Source: Polytrichum commune
Lineage: Eukaryota > Streptophyta > Polytrichopsida > Polytrichales > Polytrichaceae
Direction: 5' to 3'
Length of the DNA stretch: 64,000 nt
Assembly (NCBI GenBank): GCA_950295325.1
Contig: OX485806.1
Location: forward strand, 20,832,001 to 20,896,000
The position numbers were made by a program, and so were the translations under genes. Shown in pieces: positions 23,211-34,353 of this stretch (position 1 is its first letter; the number at the start of each line of letters is the position of its first letter). The notes under the pieces were generated by a model. It was not told where the DNA came from. It worked only from the letters and a program-made list of their open reading frames with translations, and did no database searches.

Positions 23211-23873
23211 GTGTATTAGGATGAGGATAGAGTTATTCCATGTGTAGTACTGTATGGTTTTAGTCTTCGGGGTTTTGTGATGTGTGTGAGTTATGTAGTA
23301 TATGCTACCTATGTGTGTTATTGTGTTGATGGGAATGTGTGGGGAGGTTGGTTTGTTTTGGGTGTGATGTTGGTTGTTATGTGTGTGGTGAGATGTATTG
23401 TGTGTGTGTGTTGTGCTCGTCTTATGGTTTGTTGGTGGGGGTGCAGTGTGTGTTGGGGAGAATATTTGTGGGTTTGTTGATGTGCTTGAGTGGTGGTGAT
23501 TAAATATACCTTCTAGTATGTCAAATAATGTCTTATTATTTGGGGTTGTATTGTTGGTTCTATAGGGGGTGGTATATTATTGTGTGGGATTTGTGATTGT
23601 GTGAGGTCGGGTGGGTGGTTGAGGAGGAGACATGTAAGGCCTAGGAGTGTTAGTGTGTATTTTGTTTGGAAGTTCGGAGTGGATTTTGTGTGGAGATTTC
23701 TATTGGTGTGTGTGGAACTTGGAGGGGTGTAGATGTAGGCCATGTAAATGAGAAATAATATTTTTTCTTTATTATATAGGAAACAAAAAATACAACATAT
23801 AAGGGGTAAGGACCATTGATGGTGTTGCATGTGGCTACTATCCATTAAAGTTGTTAGTTTCTTGATGGTGCAT

Positions 23874-25577
23874 TTATGGGTTGCCGTGGAACCCCGGGGG
23901 GGCTTGTAGGGGGAGCGGTGGGGCGGTCACGTTGTGTCCTTGTGGTAGCGGAGGTGGGGCGGTTTTTTGTAAGATTTCCGGTGCGGCGGCGGAGAGGCCG
24001 CTAACAATGCCTTCCATCCGGAGGTTGAATTGTTGAAATTCGTGGACGATCGTACCGAAGAGCGCTTGGAGGTTGGCGGTGTGGTGTGTGATCGTGGCCG
24101 TAGTTGCCTTGAATCTACGGTCCGTGTGGTTGTTAATGGTGGTGGTTAGCGTGCCAAACTTCTCATCCAACTTGTCTTTGAACTCCTTCATGGCTTTGGT
24201 GAGGTATTTTTCGGTGAGGGCCGGGTTGGAGTTTGTGACATTGGTCATGGCTTGAATCTTGTCCGCTATTGCCTCTCTTACGGGTGCTTGTGCTAGCCGG
24301 ATCGTTGTCTTATTGGGGTATATGCCATCGATGCTCCCGCGGTAAGGTATGAAATCTATGCGCCGTCTAAGTATGTAGGCGGATTTGTGGAGCCACTCCG
24401 TATAGACCGCGGCGTTGAGACATTGGATGTGGCACCAACCCGCTTGCTTGTCGGTGTGGTTGTTATTATCGAAGCTAATGTCAACTATGTTCTCCACTCT
24501 GAATGTTTGCTTGATGACCTTTGAGATGGTAGTTTGGATTTCACATTGTGGAAGATTGTTGGCAACGAGTGTGGTGCTAATGCGTAACTCTGATGGGTTA
24601 CCGGTACATTGGTCCCGGGTGATACTAACTTGAAGTTTCTCTTGGTTGAAGGCGATTTCGTCTTTGACCACGTTGTCCCTAGATTCTTCCGTAGTGAGGG
24701 TGACAAATGCATAGTTTTTATCTACCTCTGGTTTGGTAAGTCCCATCAATTCATGTTGCTCGTCTATGTAATAGCTCTCATATACTAATGGTTCAAAAAT
24801 ATTGAATGCATGCTCATGTCGGAGGGTTTCTCCTTTGAGGTGTAAGCGTAGGTTACTAGCCTTGGTGACTACTTTATATCCTTTCTCTACCTTACCTATT
24901 ACCTTCTCTCCATCCTCCATCTCCATGGCAAATGCCCTATGGCCATGGAGGATTGCTAGTTCATCTCTCTTTGGGTGTAATAGATGCACTTTTATGAAAC
25001 CCGTCCAATTTTTGGTAACGGCATTGATTCTTATGTCAAGAGGGTTGGAGTATGTGTTACCAAATAGGATGTCCATTTGTTGAAGCCGTTCTAGGTACGC
25101 AATCCTCGCCTCATGTCGACTAATGCCCTTGAAGCCGTGGTCGAAGCGGATGGTGATGTGGAATCCTTCGGAGAGGCCGGTGGTTGGGTCTATCTTTTCT
25201 AGTCTCGGAATTTGGATGAAGTGGAGGTGGTGCCCCGGGACCGCATCCGGTCTCTCTCTCGGGTAGTACGTTTGAGGTACGTGGGGGAATGGTCTTCGGA
25301 GGGTGCGAAAGTCGATAATCTCTCTTGAGGGGGTCCCAATCTTGGCAAACTCCTCATTAGTGCGAGTTTCACGTATGATCTCGGTCCCTCTATGTAATGT
25401 CATGGCCTCATGAATAGGAAAACCTAGCCACATGTGTGATACTATGTCTATGCTTGGAATTGCCATCTTGTTGCGAGTGATTTGGTGCTTACTAGTACCG
25501 GCATTAAATGCATGTGTGTCCATCTCATTCTTCCTTCTCTTGGCGCTTTGAATGTTGGTGGTGTTGTCATTGTGCAT
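23874..25577 (-). CDS. LINE ORF1 protein, 567 codons, open
   Basis: ORF1 proteins of LINEs bind the element RNA and help it reach the target. This one has no gag-type CCHC knuckle. Residues about 330-425 (LRISTTLVANNLPQCEI to RRRIDFIPYRGS) look like an RNA-recognition-type fold, which is a weak call. Residues about 450-535 form a heptad-rich coiled coil (EKYLTKAMKEFKDKLDEKFG). The end is Pro-rich (PPPLPQGHN, PPLPLQAPPGF). Upstream of the Met the same frame carries protein-like sequence (YSDEDEEERTINGQQ, QDYDIDMQLEDISLEHG) with one stop about 15 codons before the Met. The ancestral ORF1 therefore probably started near or beyond 26 kb. Confidence 0.7.
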   Translation of the reverse strand: MHNDNTTNIQSAKRRKNEMDTHAFNAGTSKHQITRNKMAIPSIDIVSHMWLGFPIHEAMTLHRGTEIIRETRTNEEFAKIGTPSREIIDFRTLRRPFPHVPQTYYPRERPDAVPGHHLHFIQIPRLEKIDPTTGLSEGFHITIRFDHGFKGISRHEARIAYLERLQQMDILFGNTYSNPLDIRINAVTKNWTGFIKVHLLHPKRDELAILHGHRAFAMEMEDGEKVIGKVEKGYKVVTKASNLRLHLKGETLRHEHAFNIFEPLVYESYYIDEQHELMGLTKPEVDKNYAFVTLTTEESRDNVVKDEIAFNQEKLQVSITRDQCTGNPSELRISTTLVANNLPQCEIQTTISKVIKQTFRVENIVDISFDNNNHTDKQAGWCHIQCLNAAVYTEWLHKSAYILRRRIDFIPYRGSIDGIYPNKTTIRLAQAPVREAIADKIQAMTNVTNSNPALTEKYLTKAMKEFKDKLDEKFGTLTTTINNHTDRRFKATTATITHHTANLQALFGTIVHEFQQFNLRMEGIVSGLSAAAPEILQKTAPPPLPQGHNVTAPPLPLQAPPGFHGNP

Positions 25578-27586
25578 GGATGTTGGAGGGGTCCTATCGG
25601 CTAGGTTGATAGCTTATAGACGTGATAACGGTATGTCGGCTTGATTGGGAGTGGTCGCATACTCGTCCCTTGATGTGGAAAGTTGAAGGGAGCTCCCACC
25701 GTGCTCGAGTGAGATGTCCTCTAATTGCATGTCGATATCGTAGTCTTGTGAAGGGGGGGCCATCTCCTTCACATTGGTGAGTTGGTTTGCTTGTTGCCCG
25801 TTTATGGTTCTCTCTTCTTCGTCTTCATCGCTATAGTTGCCTAGTAGTGCTCTCCTTCTAGTACCGCTCCTTGTTTTTCTGTCGTCGCCGCTCTCGCTCC
25901 TCTTGCTGGAGTCGTTGGCTCTCCTGGTCCCGGGCCCCAGTCTTTTACCGTAGCCGCTGGTTCATCTGGCCTCGGCCCTGTCCTTATCTCCTTCGCCGAT
26001 CATGCCTTCGCTCCCGACCACGGCCCCTCCTCGACCGCTGCCTTCGACGCCGGGTTGTCCACCTCCTTCGACGTCGATCCTCCCTTCGCTCATGCCAGCC
26101 TTGCTCTCACTTCTTTCTGGCATGTTGTTGTATGTCCATTGTAGCTGCTTGCCCGTGTGTCGCTGCTATCCCATGAGGTCAGTGTCTGTGCCGCCTCTCG
26201 TTCTGGTTGCGGAGTCTGCTCCAGTGTTCTCTGTTGGGATCTTGTGGGCTTCTCTACTGGTGGCCATGATGGTGAATAGGGAGGTGTGGGAGAGATGGAT
26301 GGTGGAGAGTGTGGGAGGCGAGGGTATTTGAGTGAGAGAATGTGGCATTGTAGATGGGTGGCAGTATGTTGTTTTTGGGTGTGTGAGTTGTCTTGTGAGA
26401 TTTGCTTTGGGGGTTTCGGCAATTTTAGGTTGGTGCGAGTTGTGTGTTGTATTTTTGGCCTTGGTGTGTCTTGGTGAGGTGGGTTTTGTCTTAGATTGGG
26501 ATGTTGCATGCTTTGTGTGTGGTGGGTTTTTTGTTGGGAGGGCGATTTTTAGGTTTGAGGGTGGTGGATGTGTGTATGTGACGGCGTTTTGGTTGTATCT
26601 TGTGTGGTTTTTAATGGATTTCTTTATGGGAGTGCTAGACCATCTTTATGTGGCGGAGCTTGGAGCTCCAATGTGGTTGTTTTGGAGGTAAGTTTATAGA
26701 TAGTTTGTTTTTTGTTTTATGGTGGCTTTTGGTGGGAATGAGTTTTTGGTGGGTGCAAGTGGCTTTACTTACCTTGATGTGTGTGGTTTTGTGTTGTGTG
26801 GGTGGTGGCGGCGATATGGATGTGTGTGAAGTACATTCCGAGCTTGGAGGTGGCCTTGTGGTGGAGGAGTATCGATTTGATGAGTAGTGAGTTGATGGTT
26901 GTATTGGGTGTTGGGGGTAGCTTGGTGGGTAGATTGTGGAGGGTAGTATTGATGAGTAGGCATTGTGGAGCTTTGGGTGGCAACATCTTAGTGGATAGAT
27001 TGTGGGTGATATCTTTGGTGGTAGCTTGGTGGGTAGATGATGGGAGTGAGCATTGATGGATAGGCATTGTGGTGTGTGGAAGCACACAAGGCAATGGTGC
27101 TTATTAGCACCCATAATATATGAAAGGGTGAAACCCTATTATGGTTGGTGTATGTTGGTGTAGTTCCTCTCCTTCCTTCTTTCTTTCCTAGATCTAGATC
27201 TAGGTTTCGTCTGTCTGTTGTGCTTCCCTGATGTTCTGTTGCGGCTTCGATAGGGCCCCTCCTTCTAATCTGCGGTGGTCTGCGCTGCTGCTGTGCTGTG
27301 CTAAGTCCGGTGTCGGGGGCAAGGTGGGCGGTCTTCTTTGCTTGCTGGTGCTCCGTCCGGCTTCGTGATCGCACGTGGGTTGTTAGGGCGTCTCATGTGT
27401 TTCTCTTGTTCTCGCTCAGCTTACTACCTTGCTTATCTCCTGTTGTTGTTGTGGGTGCCGCTCCTACGGCTGCTACTGGTGCTTCCTTGTTGTGCTGCGC
27501 ACTCACCGTAGCGGCGAGCTCCCTCCGCCTCATTCCTAGTCCGACTATCATCATTACTAAACTCGATACAATGTTTTTTTTTTTTG
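25578..27586 (-). other. LINE 5' leader with short tandem units
   Basis: The leader starts at the A-run beside the right target duplication. Minus-strand sequence at about 27075-26920 holds two degenerate units of about 100 bp, each with CACAATGCCTA, CATCAAT, and CTACCCACCAAGCTACC. Monomer-like 5' repeats are known from other LINEs and often hold the promoter, so this may be the promoter region. The long ORFs over it, on both strands, are compositional (Thr/Pro/His/Ser-rich or their antisense) and are not called. Confidence 0.55.
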
Positions 27587-27597
27587 GCTTCAAGTAA
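27587..27597. repeat. Target-site duplication of the LINE, 5' side
   Basis: Second copy of GCTTCAAGTAA, directly after the T-run (plus strand) that marks the LINE's start. It pairs with 14825-14835. Confidence 0.85.
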
Positions 27598-27599
27598 CA

Positions 27600-28053
27600 A
27601 TGTACGAGGGCTTGTTACTTGTTCTCAGAATACATTTGACATATTGGGCATCATTGACGAACTCTGATTCCAAATTGACCGTGTAGCAATTGTGAATGAA
27701 AACACCACCAACAAAGGATGTGTCCACATTTTGAGTACACAGGCACATCTATTTTGTTGAAGCATATGTAACAATTGAAGTCACCACTCAATGAAAGAAT
27801 ATCACAATTTCCAGGAGAGCTACTATCTTGTATGAATGGATTAATCTGAGTCTCACATGTTGGGCATTCACAAATGATGTTTGTATGTTGTATTTGTTGC
27901 TGCCACATGTGAAGACATTCTAAACAAAACATGTGTCCATAAATTGCAAATTTCATAAAGACTTGAACTGTCACGTGCTGCATGGAACTCTTTTTGCATA
28001 TTATGTTCCATGTTGAATGCGGCTCCTCGTATGGGAGTTGGATGCTCTATCAT
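27600..28053 (-). pseudogene. RING-finger protein remnant (RMA-like, two RING-type blocks)
   Basis: One frame reads CGHILCWWCFHSQLL after DFNCYICFNKIDVPVYSK, the first three-quarters of a C3HC4 RING of the membrane-bound RMA E3-ligase type. The last pair, CPICQ, follows directly but behind a stop codon. Upstream, GHMFCLECLHMWQQQI and CPTCETQINPF are the second half of another RING, with its first half in a different frame (MEHNMQKEFHAARDSSSLYEIC). At least one frameshift and one stop break it, so it is a pseudogene. The LINE inserted just past its 3' part. The same strand continues into 14824 and below on the far side. Confidence 0.6.
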
Positions 28054-28059
28054 AGCAGT

Positions 28060-29102
28060 CCGAGAATTATCTCATCTGATTCACTGAATCGTGATCCTAT
28101 TTATGCATAAGAAACACAAATAAAAAAGTAAAAAGTGCTGATTCTGAAAAGATGAAAGAGCCAACATAAATAGTAAAATCAGAAAGTAATCAGAATAAAA
28201 GTTTCACAACGCTGATTTTGGGCTAATCCCAATACTCCTTTTCCTTTTCTTTTTCATCCCATATTATTCAAATTTCGAAAATTCAAAGATGAAAGATTCA
28301 CTTTGTCACATAACTACCTTTCGCAAACATAGTGCTTTTCATTTTATAAAATCATAAAGGGGCTTTGGATAGAATAAAAGCACTACATTAGTTCGGTTAC
28401 CAAAGGTAGTAAAAGAAAAAACCCAACTGATCTTAAAAGAAACATGACTACATAATCGACATGTGATGCAATGCAGAAGAACATCGCAATGGAGAGAAGC
28501 TTGGACTTGAGCATTACAAATGACTACACTAGAAAACTAAAGGCAAACATGGGGGTTTCTCTTATCGAAGCATTCAGTTAGAGGACAAACAGTCAACAAT
28601 CATAAACCAAACTCAGTGTAAATGTTAAGGCAGACCTTCAGGGGTATCTCAAGGAAGTAAACATTTGGAGGATTGACGTACCATGATTAAGTTGCCTCCA
28701 TGATGAGTTACTGTAAACAAGGTCAGACTCTCATTTGATACGAAGCACTACTGGCCAGAAGGGACAAAGAGTTCTTATACCAATGCATTCGGTTAAATCT
28801 CCACTAAACATGCACACGTACATCACTCAGAGCTGCTGTCCTAAGTTTCTCAGGTAACATCTTTCTGAGTCCTTGCAGCCCAGGCTTGCAATGGACAGAG
28901 GACATGCTTTCGTCATCAGGGTCCATCAATTATGCTGGTCTCCTACTAAGAAACAGGATTTGTCTGTCTGCAAGGAGAAGTTGTATCAAACTGGAGAGAA
29001 GCAGAATTTTCCATATTGACTTCACAAACCTTGATAGTCTCAGACTTTTGACAAGACTTCCTATAGAAACCATGCTCCCATGCCTTTACAAGGGTAAGTA
29101 CA
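28060..29102. other. Intergenic, no gene seen
   Basis: AT-rich spacer between the RING remnant and the 3' end of the inhibitor-2 gene. It presumably contains that gene's 3' UTR. No other structure was seen. Confidence 0.55.
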
Positions 29103-32100
29103 CTATAGTAGCGGCTCAACAGAGCTAGAAGAACTCCCAGCAGTGTTGCTGCTTGAGCCGATGTCCTTCTCTCTGCTGCCAGCATCATCATCGATCACAG
29201 CCTCCGCATTCGCAGAAAGCAGTTTGGCTTTACGATACTCATCATAGTGCTTCCGTCGATGCTCCTCAAAGCTCCGTGCCTGATTGGGTTCTAAGCCTGT
29301 TGTCACATTGCACAGTCCATCTCATATGAGCGTATTCTACAAACTTTCTAACGTGCGGTCAAGGTGACTCAATTTTTAGATGAGTGAACATGGGCCAAAC
29401 AGTTTTAGTTTTGGAATGAACTATGGTGGCTATGAACCTAGAATAATTATTGATTGCTTTTATTGTAAAATAGACTTTCTCACCAATCGACCCTCCAGAA
29501 CATAAATCCTTCTACGTTCACATCCATTGATAATCTGTATGTTTGAACCAATGACAAAACTTGACCTCACCATGATTTTCATTACCAAATACCTGGCTTT
29601 ATTCTTGGATTTCCACTATGTGATTCCTTAAGGATGAGGGAAGCACAAAAAATTATTACAGAATTTTGGCTTTATATGGGTACCATGAAAAACACTGGTC
29701 CACAGAGTGAACCTTAAATTGCCCTCAAATCACAATTAACCAAGTCAAGAGTCTGTACCAATCTTGAGTGAGTATATTTTTACCCGGATATACCCTCCAG
29801 ATATGCATCACGGTAAGTGCTTATGCATAACCTATTCTGCAAATTTCTATTACCCGGAACCAGACCTCTGTAACCATGAGGACAGCCTCCCCTCTTCATG
29901 ATCTCTTTGTAAGGGTGGATGAAAATCATAACCGAATAAGGGTGTGTCTAATGGGGCCAGGTAATATGCACTAGCGTATGTGCTAGGCAAAAAGCAAAAA
30001 CCCTAATTACCATCTTCATTGCACTTCAGTTTATAGCCATTTCTTGCCGACTTGCTATCATGTCTTGTTGTGGAAGGAAGGTGGGTGAGGCACCACACAA
30101 CCATAGCTACCTCAAGAGCTTGTTACAATCAATGAGTCATCATAGAGCTTTGTGACCATGGAGAAGTTATGTAGGATATAGTTTTCACTGCAATTATTTT
30201 AAGCTACAGGGTTAGACAAATTTCTTTTTGATGCCATTGAATTCCCACAATAGTAGAAAATACACAATTTCAACAAAATATTTCTCCCTTGGCACTTGCA
30301 CATACACACGTAATGAAATATTATGTGTGTACTCTAAAATATTGACATTATGAATTCTTGGTGTACATGAATTATTTAAGTTAAGTATCATGCATTCCAA
30401 TTTGGCACACTTCATACCACAAATGAAAAATTACAATATGCTTCAATACCCCAATTCACATTCTACCCTCAGGGTAATTATTTCTATCATGTCAAGATTA
30501 ATGACCCCATTTCATAGATGACCTTGAGTTATATTTGACATGGTAAATTTCTTCAAACATACCTGGCTAATATTCTAACAAATCTTTACCCAGAACCTAC
30601 CATAGGTTTTTTTTTTTTTTCATTTAGCTGTATCCTAAGGTATCCTTTAAGACAAAGCTTTAAACCATTACCTGAGGGTTCTTTTCAATTGCAAATACCC
30701 GCCCAAGACTGGTTTGTATATACCATCATGTCATTCCTCTCATGTCAAATTCTAGGTTTACTTCTGAGCAGACATTAAGCATACATGATGATTTCCAGAA
30801 GCAAAATGTGCAAATTGATGATGCATGGAGGAAAGAGAGTTACTTCAATACAAGCACACAACAAATTAGCAACCGATTTGGCAGATTTTCTTTCCTTTCT
30901 TATTATTACCTCCTCACCAATAAATAGTACAAATCAAAATAACCATACCATGTCAATGAAAATCCATAAAGGTTAATATTGATGGTGCAGTACATACCTT
31001 CGTCACATCGTTCCAAGTAGTCACCAAACCCATCATCTTCACTCGAGATCCAACCACTCTCGGACTGCCGACTGGTGCTGGCTTGGTCGTCAGATGTGAC
31101 TTCGTACAGCGCATGTCTTATTGCTTCCGCATGAACAGCGGATTCCAGTTTAGCTCTTGAATAGTCTGGAGTCGGAGAACCTACTCCTGAACTTCCCACC
31201 ACCATCACAAGGCATGACCTAAATTTCTTTGCGGTATCATGTTGGTGGAACACGAGTTAGGACAAGACTGTTTCAAATGAAGCGACCCCACCCTCCATAT
31301 GAAGCACATATCCTCCAATACTCAGAGAAATCGCTTTCTTCCGCCCACATTGACGAGGATCAAATAATATAGAGGAGAGGGTAATGGTTGTGTGATAGCA
31401 ACAACAATGCGTGATTAGGGCTCATCAGTATGTAAGTATTCGACTCAATGTTGTACTTTCGATGTCGATATATGCAACTATACAATTGATGATTACTCAA
31501 TTTACAGAGTGAAAACATGCTAGTTATTCTTCCTGACCTAGTTTATAGCACATGAGAGGTGAGAAGCATACCATCGCCTGCGTCTGGAGCATAATATGGG
31601 GTTTTAGGCTCAGTTATCTTCTGCTTGGGCGATTTGGTGGCCTCCAGATGGTGAAGATTCTCCTCGTCCCATACGACTCGTACTCTACAACAAGAGCACG
31701 GGGATTGCCTCCATTGTCATTATCTTTTGACACAATGCATAACTGTAGTGCCTGTACCTATCCAAACTACTTGACCTAATAGCAACCAGCGCCACAGCTA
31801 GGATTTGCCACACCCAATGTAATTCCTAGCAATTGCAGACAGGATTTTGGACACAAAAACTTCCCTAAAGCTCGAAGCTCGCACAGGTTTAATTGAATTA
31901 AGCCCTAAAATCACTAACCCCCCAAGTATTACAAATGCAACGCAAAGGCTGCGCCAAAATATCCAACCCGACCACTTGAAAGCGGCTTCTCCACAAATCC
32001 AGCCACCAATGGGCAATCCATCGGTCATCCAACCGCCCTGCCTCAATTTCGAACTACCCAACAGACAAACCTACCATGTCAACTCCCCTGCTCTGCTCTC

Positions 32101-32690
32101 TCATCCGGACCATTCGAGGAAACCATACCAACAACACTCCTGTGCGTATCCAGACCTTAAACTTCAAAACCCTCCCTCCCTTAACCTTCACAGGCAATTT
32201 GATCAGATTGCCATGCACAAAAGTGCACAGAAACCCTAATTCCTCCAGCCTGGTAAGTTCGGCCTATGTGATTCTCCACATGCTGACTTCATGTGATCAT
32301 GTCAAACACCTCCACATGAATCATCACAACCTCCCAAACCAAATTCCTCCCTCAAACTTCACAGGCAAATTGATCAGATGGCCATGCAGAAAAGTGCACA
32401 AAAACCCATATTCCTCCAGGCCGGTAAGGTCGGCCTTCATACTTATTGCAGGTGGTTATGTCAACGCCTCCAACACGTGAATCACTATGGTCTCACCATC
32501 ATCCTGGGTTATGAAACACTGCCAACGTACCTGCAGAAAGTGGGCCATCTCTCTCCCTATCTTAATTACAACCCAAAGACTTCCATAGGATCAGTTTAGG
32601 GTTAGGGGCGAAGGAGTGGCAAGCAATCGTGAGAATGTAAACAAGTTGTTTTTGTTACCTGGGCAGAGTTCGCTCGTGAGTGGTTTTCAT
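29103..32690 (-). CDS. Protein phosphatase 1 inhibitor-2 (I-2/PPP1R2 family)
   Basis: I-2 binds and restrains the catalytic subunit of protein phosphatase 1. Four exons (32690-32659, 31684-31572, 31186-30998, 29290-29103) give 522 nt and 173 residues in one frame, close to the usual plant length of about 190. Residues 12-19 (VRVVWDEE) match the RVRWDEAN start of plant I-2. Residues 33-42 (KITEPKTPYY) are the conserved KxTxPKTPYH block. The acidic middle GWISSEDD follows, and HYDEYRKAK at 126-134 is the conserved C-terminal PP1-docking block. The first exon encodes only 11 residues (MKTTHERTLPR) and was chosen because its AG/A junction keeps frame. Intron 3 is 1.7 kb. The 5' leader carries a GA tract (about 32805-32789). 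Confidence 0.88.
32171..32440 (+). repeat. Two ~90-bp direct repeats, 172 bp apart, in intron 1 of the I-2 gene
   Basis: The blocks around 32171-32268 and 32345-32440 share TTCACAGGCAA, TTGATCAGAT, GCCATGCA, AAAAGTGCACA and ATTCCTCCAG, with about 85-90 percent agreement by eye. Function is unknown. Confidence 0.6.
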
Positions 32691-32948
32691 TATTTGGAGT
32701 AACGATTGTCTCAGCAGGATAAGCCAAGAATTGAGGAGAGAGATTGCTCTCCGAGGATGCTTCGCGGCTCGAAGCTTTAGGATTGTATCTCTCTCTCTCT
32801 CTCTCCGTCTCTATCCGGTTATAAAGCGGCTCACCTACTTAGAGTCTAACTTATGACATGGAATGGGCTTCTCAAGAATGTGGAATTTGTAAGTATACCT
32901 AGAGGAATGAACCTTTTCATGTGTAAAGTACGTAATTTATCATGCTTT

Positions 32949-33370
32949 CCTATGCCATGTTTCTTTGGATTTTGACCAACAACCAGGCATTGGTCGTTGT
33001 CATTATAGTTGTAGTTTTTGGTTCATTGGTACATTGATTATGTTAATTAGCTTGGGCAAATGTGTCATATAGTATGACTTGTCATGCATAATCTTATATT
33101 GTGGTCAATATACACATCATCTCACATGGAAATAGTGCGCAACACTCATTGCATTTGTCAAGGGGATCATGTTATCCTATGCATGTTTCTTTGGATTCAT
33201 CAAACCATTAGTTTGTGGGGCGTAACTTGGTAAGCCCTTGTTGTCGTTGTCGTTATGGCTTTTGGTTCATTGGTGCGTTGATTATGTTAAATAGTGTGGG
33301 ATAATTTATATAGTGTGACTTATCATTAGTAGCCCTATATTGTGGTCTAATATTTACACAATCGTAGATG
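32949..33370 (+). repeat. Tandem duplication, period about 227 bp
   Basis: The unit starting CCTATGCCATGTTTCTTTGG at 32949 recurs at 33176. Both contain TTTTTGGTTCATTGGT, TTGATTATGTTAA and ATATTGTGGTC. It lies upstream of the I-2 gene. Confidence 0.65.
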
Positions 33371-34353
33371 AAAATTCAAATTAGAAAGCCAATTACTGAC
33401 AGAATAAATATCTCAATCACAAAAGTTTCTATCTAATGTTGGACTCGTATATGGGAAAATGCACGGTTGCAATATTCAATGTCAAAATTTGATTTTATAG
33501 GATATATACGACTAATATCAAAAACCTTGGTACTAATGAAATATTGAGACTTGTGCATATATGAGAGACCTCCATCTACTTGAGTCAATATTCGAGAGTT
33601 AGCACTAACATACTATCATATGAATGTTGGTATTAATCACCTAGTTATCAATTTTCTTGCAAGTGATATATAATAAGCTCAATTTGTATCAAAGATCAAA
33701 ATATATTGAAATAACCAGACCATGTAAGGAATCATCATGATTAAAAGACCCAAAGCAACCCAATAAAATCCTAACCCCATTTCCCCCTCTCCCCAAGTTG
33801 TTTCTAAACACAAGCACATAAACCATATTTTTTGGATTTCATAAATTCTAGCCAATAATATCGAATTGTTCATCAACTCCACCCAACCAACAAATATACC
33901 ACCCTTGCCCCCGCTTATACTAAAATTGGTATGTAAATAAAGAGAGACATATATATATATATAATCTAAAAATATCACCCTAAACCTTTAAAACAAAAAA
34001 TAGAAATAACCCCTCCAAATATCAACCATCTCAAATCAACAAACCCATAACATTTGAACTAAAAAACTAAAAACTAAAACTAGACTTCCTTCATAAAAAA
34101 AATTGGACCACCAAAACCCTCCACATAGTAAATAATAACATAAATACTTACAACCTCCACCCGATATAGAATAATTACCTCAATACAACTGCAAACACTC
34201 CTCGCACCCTCCTCACCTTCTTTAAACTAAGCTACACCCCCCCCACACACACACACACACAACACTGCATGTCACCTTGCGTCCATCTACACACCCCACA
34301 CTTCAAAAATGTCACCAAATACAAATGGGATTGAGCAACGTTGAGAAAAACTA

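Larger units (their letters stand above)
15024..23560 (-). pseudogene. LINE ORF2 (2A-APE-RT-RNase H-zinc knuckle), decayed
   Basis: ORF2 of such elements nicks the target DNA and primes reverse transcription there. The parts are in the standard order: an N-terminal leader with a 2A-like motif (23210-23184), endonuclease (22570-21830), connector (20870-20120), reverse transcriptase (about 19820-18630), a long spacer (about 17970-16560), RNase H (about 16440-16030) and a C-terminal region ending at 15024. The last ORF (15890-15024, 288 codons) is open. Several frameshifts and stops interrupt the rest, for example after DTR in the endonuclease near 22370. The leader frame is open for about 200 codons down to 22923. 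Confidence 0.85.
14836..27586 (-). mobile_element. Full-length APE-type LINE (non-LTR retrotransposon) with two nested insertions
   Basis: Both ends are fixed by the 11-bp duplication GCTTCAAGTAA. Read on the minus strand, the element starts with a run of A (27585-27574) and ends in a (TTTTTC)n tract (plus strand 14836-14860). The order is a 2-kb leader, ORF1, ORF2 (2A-like motif, AP endonuclease, reverse transcriptase, RNase H, zinc knuckle) and a short 3' UTR. Total length is 12.75 kb, or about 11.5 kb without the TIR element (17947-18272) and the solo-LTR-like element (20884-21829). The sense strand is strongly A/C-rich and G-poor, unlike the flanks. ORF1 still has 567 open codons, but ORF2 is interrupted many times, so the copy is dead for autonomous movement. 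Confidence 0.9.

Noticed and set aside
15040-23480. Many plus-strand ORFs antisense to the LINE
   Set aside because: They are Val/Cys/Leu/Trp-rich shadows of the G/T-rich complementary strand.
26090-27114. Long minus-strand ORFs in the LINE leader as separate proteins
   Set aside because: Their Thr/Pro/His/Ser-rich make-up follows from the A/C-rich strand and tandem units; no domain is visible. The innermost part may be old ORF1 sequence and is described there.
27573-27586. Poly(A) tail of a processed RING retrocopy
   Set aside because: The run lies inside the LINE target duplications, so it belongs to the LINE end and not to the RING sequence.
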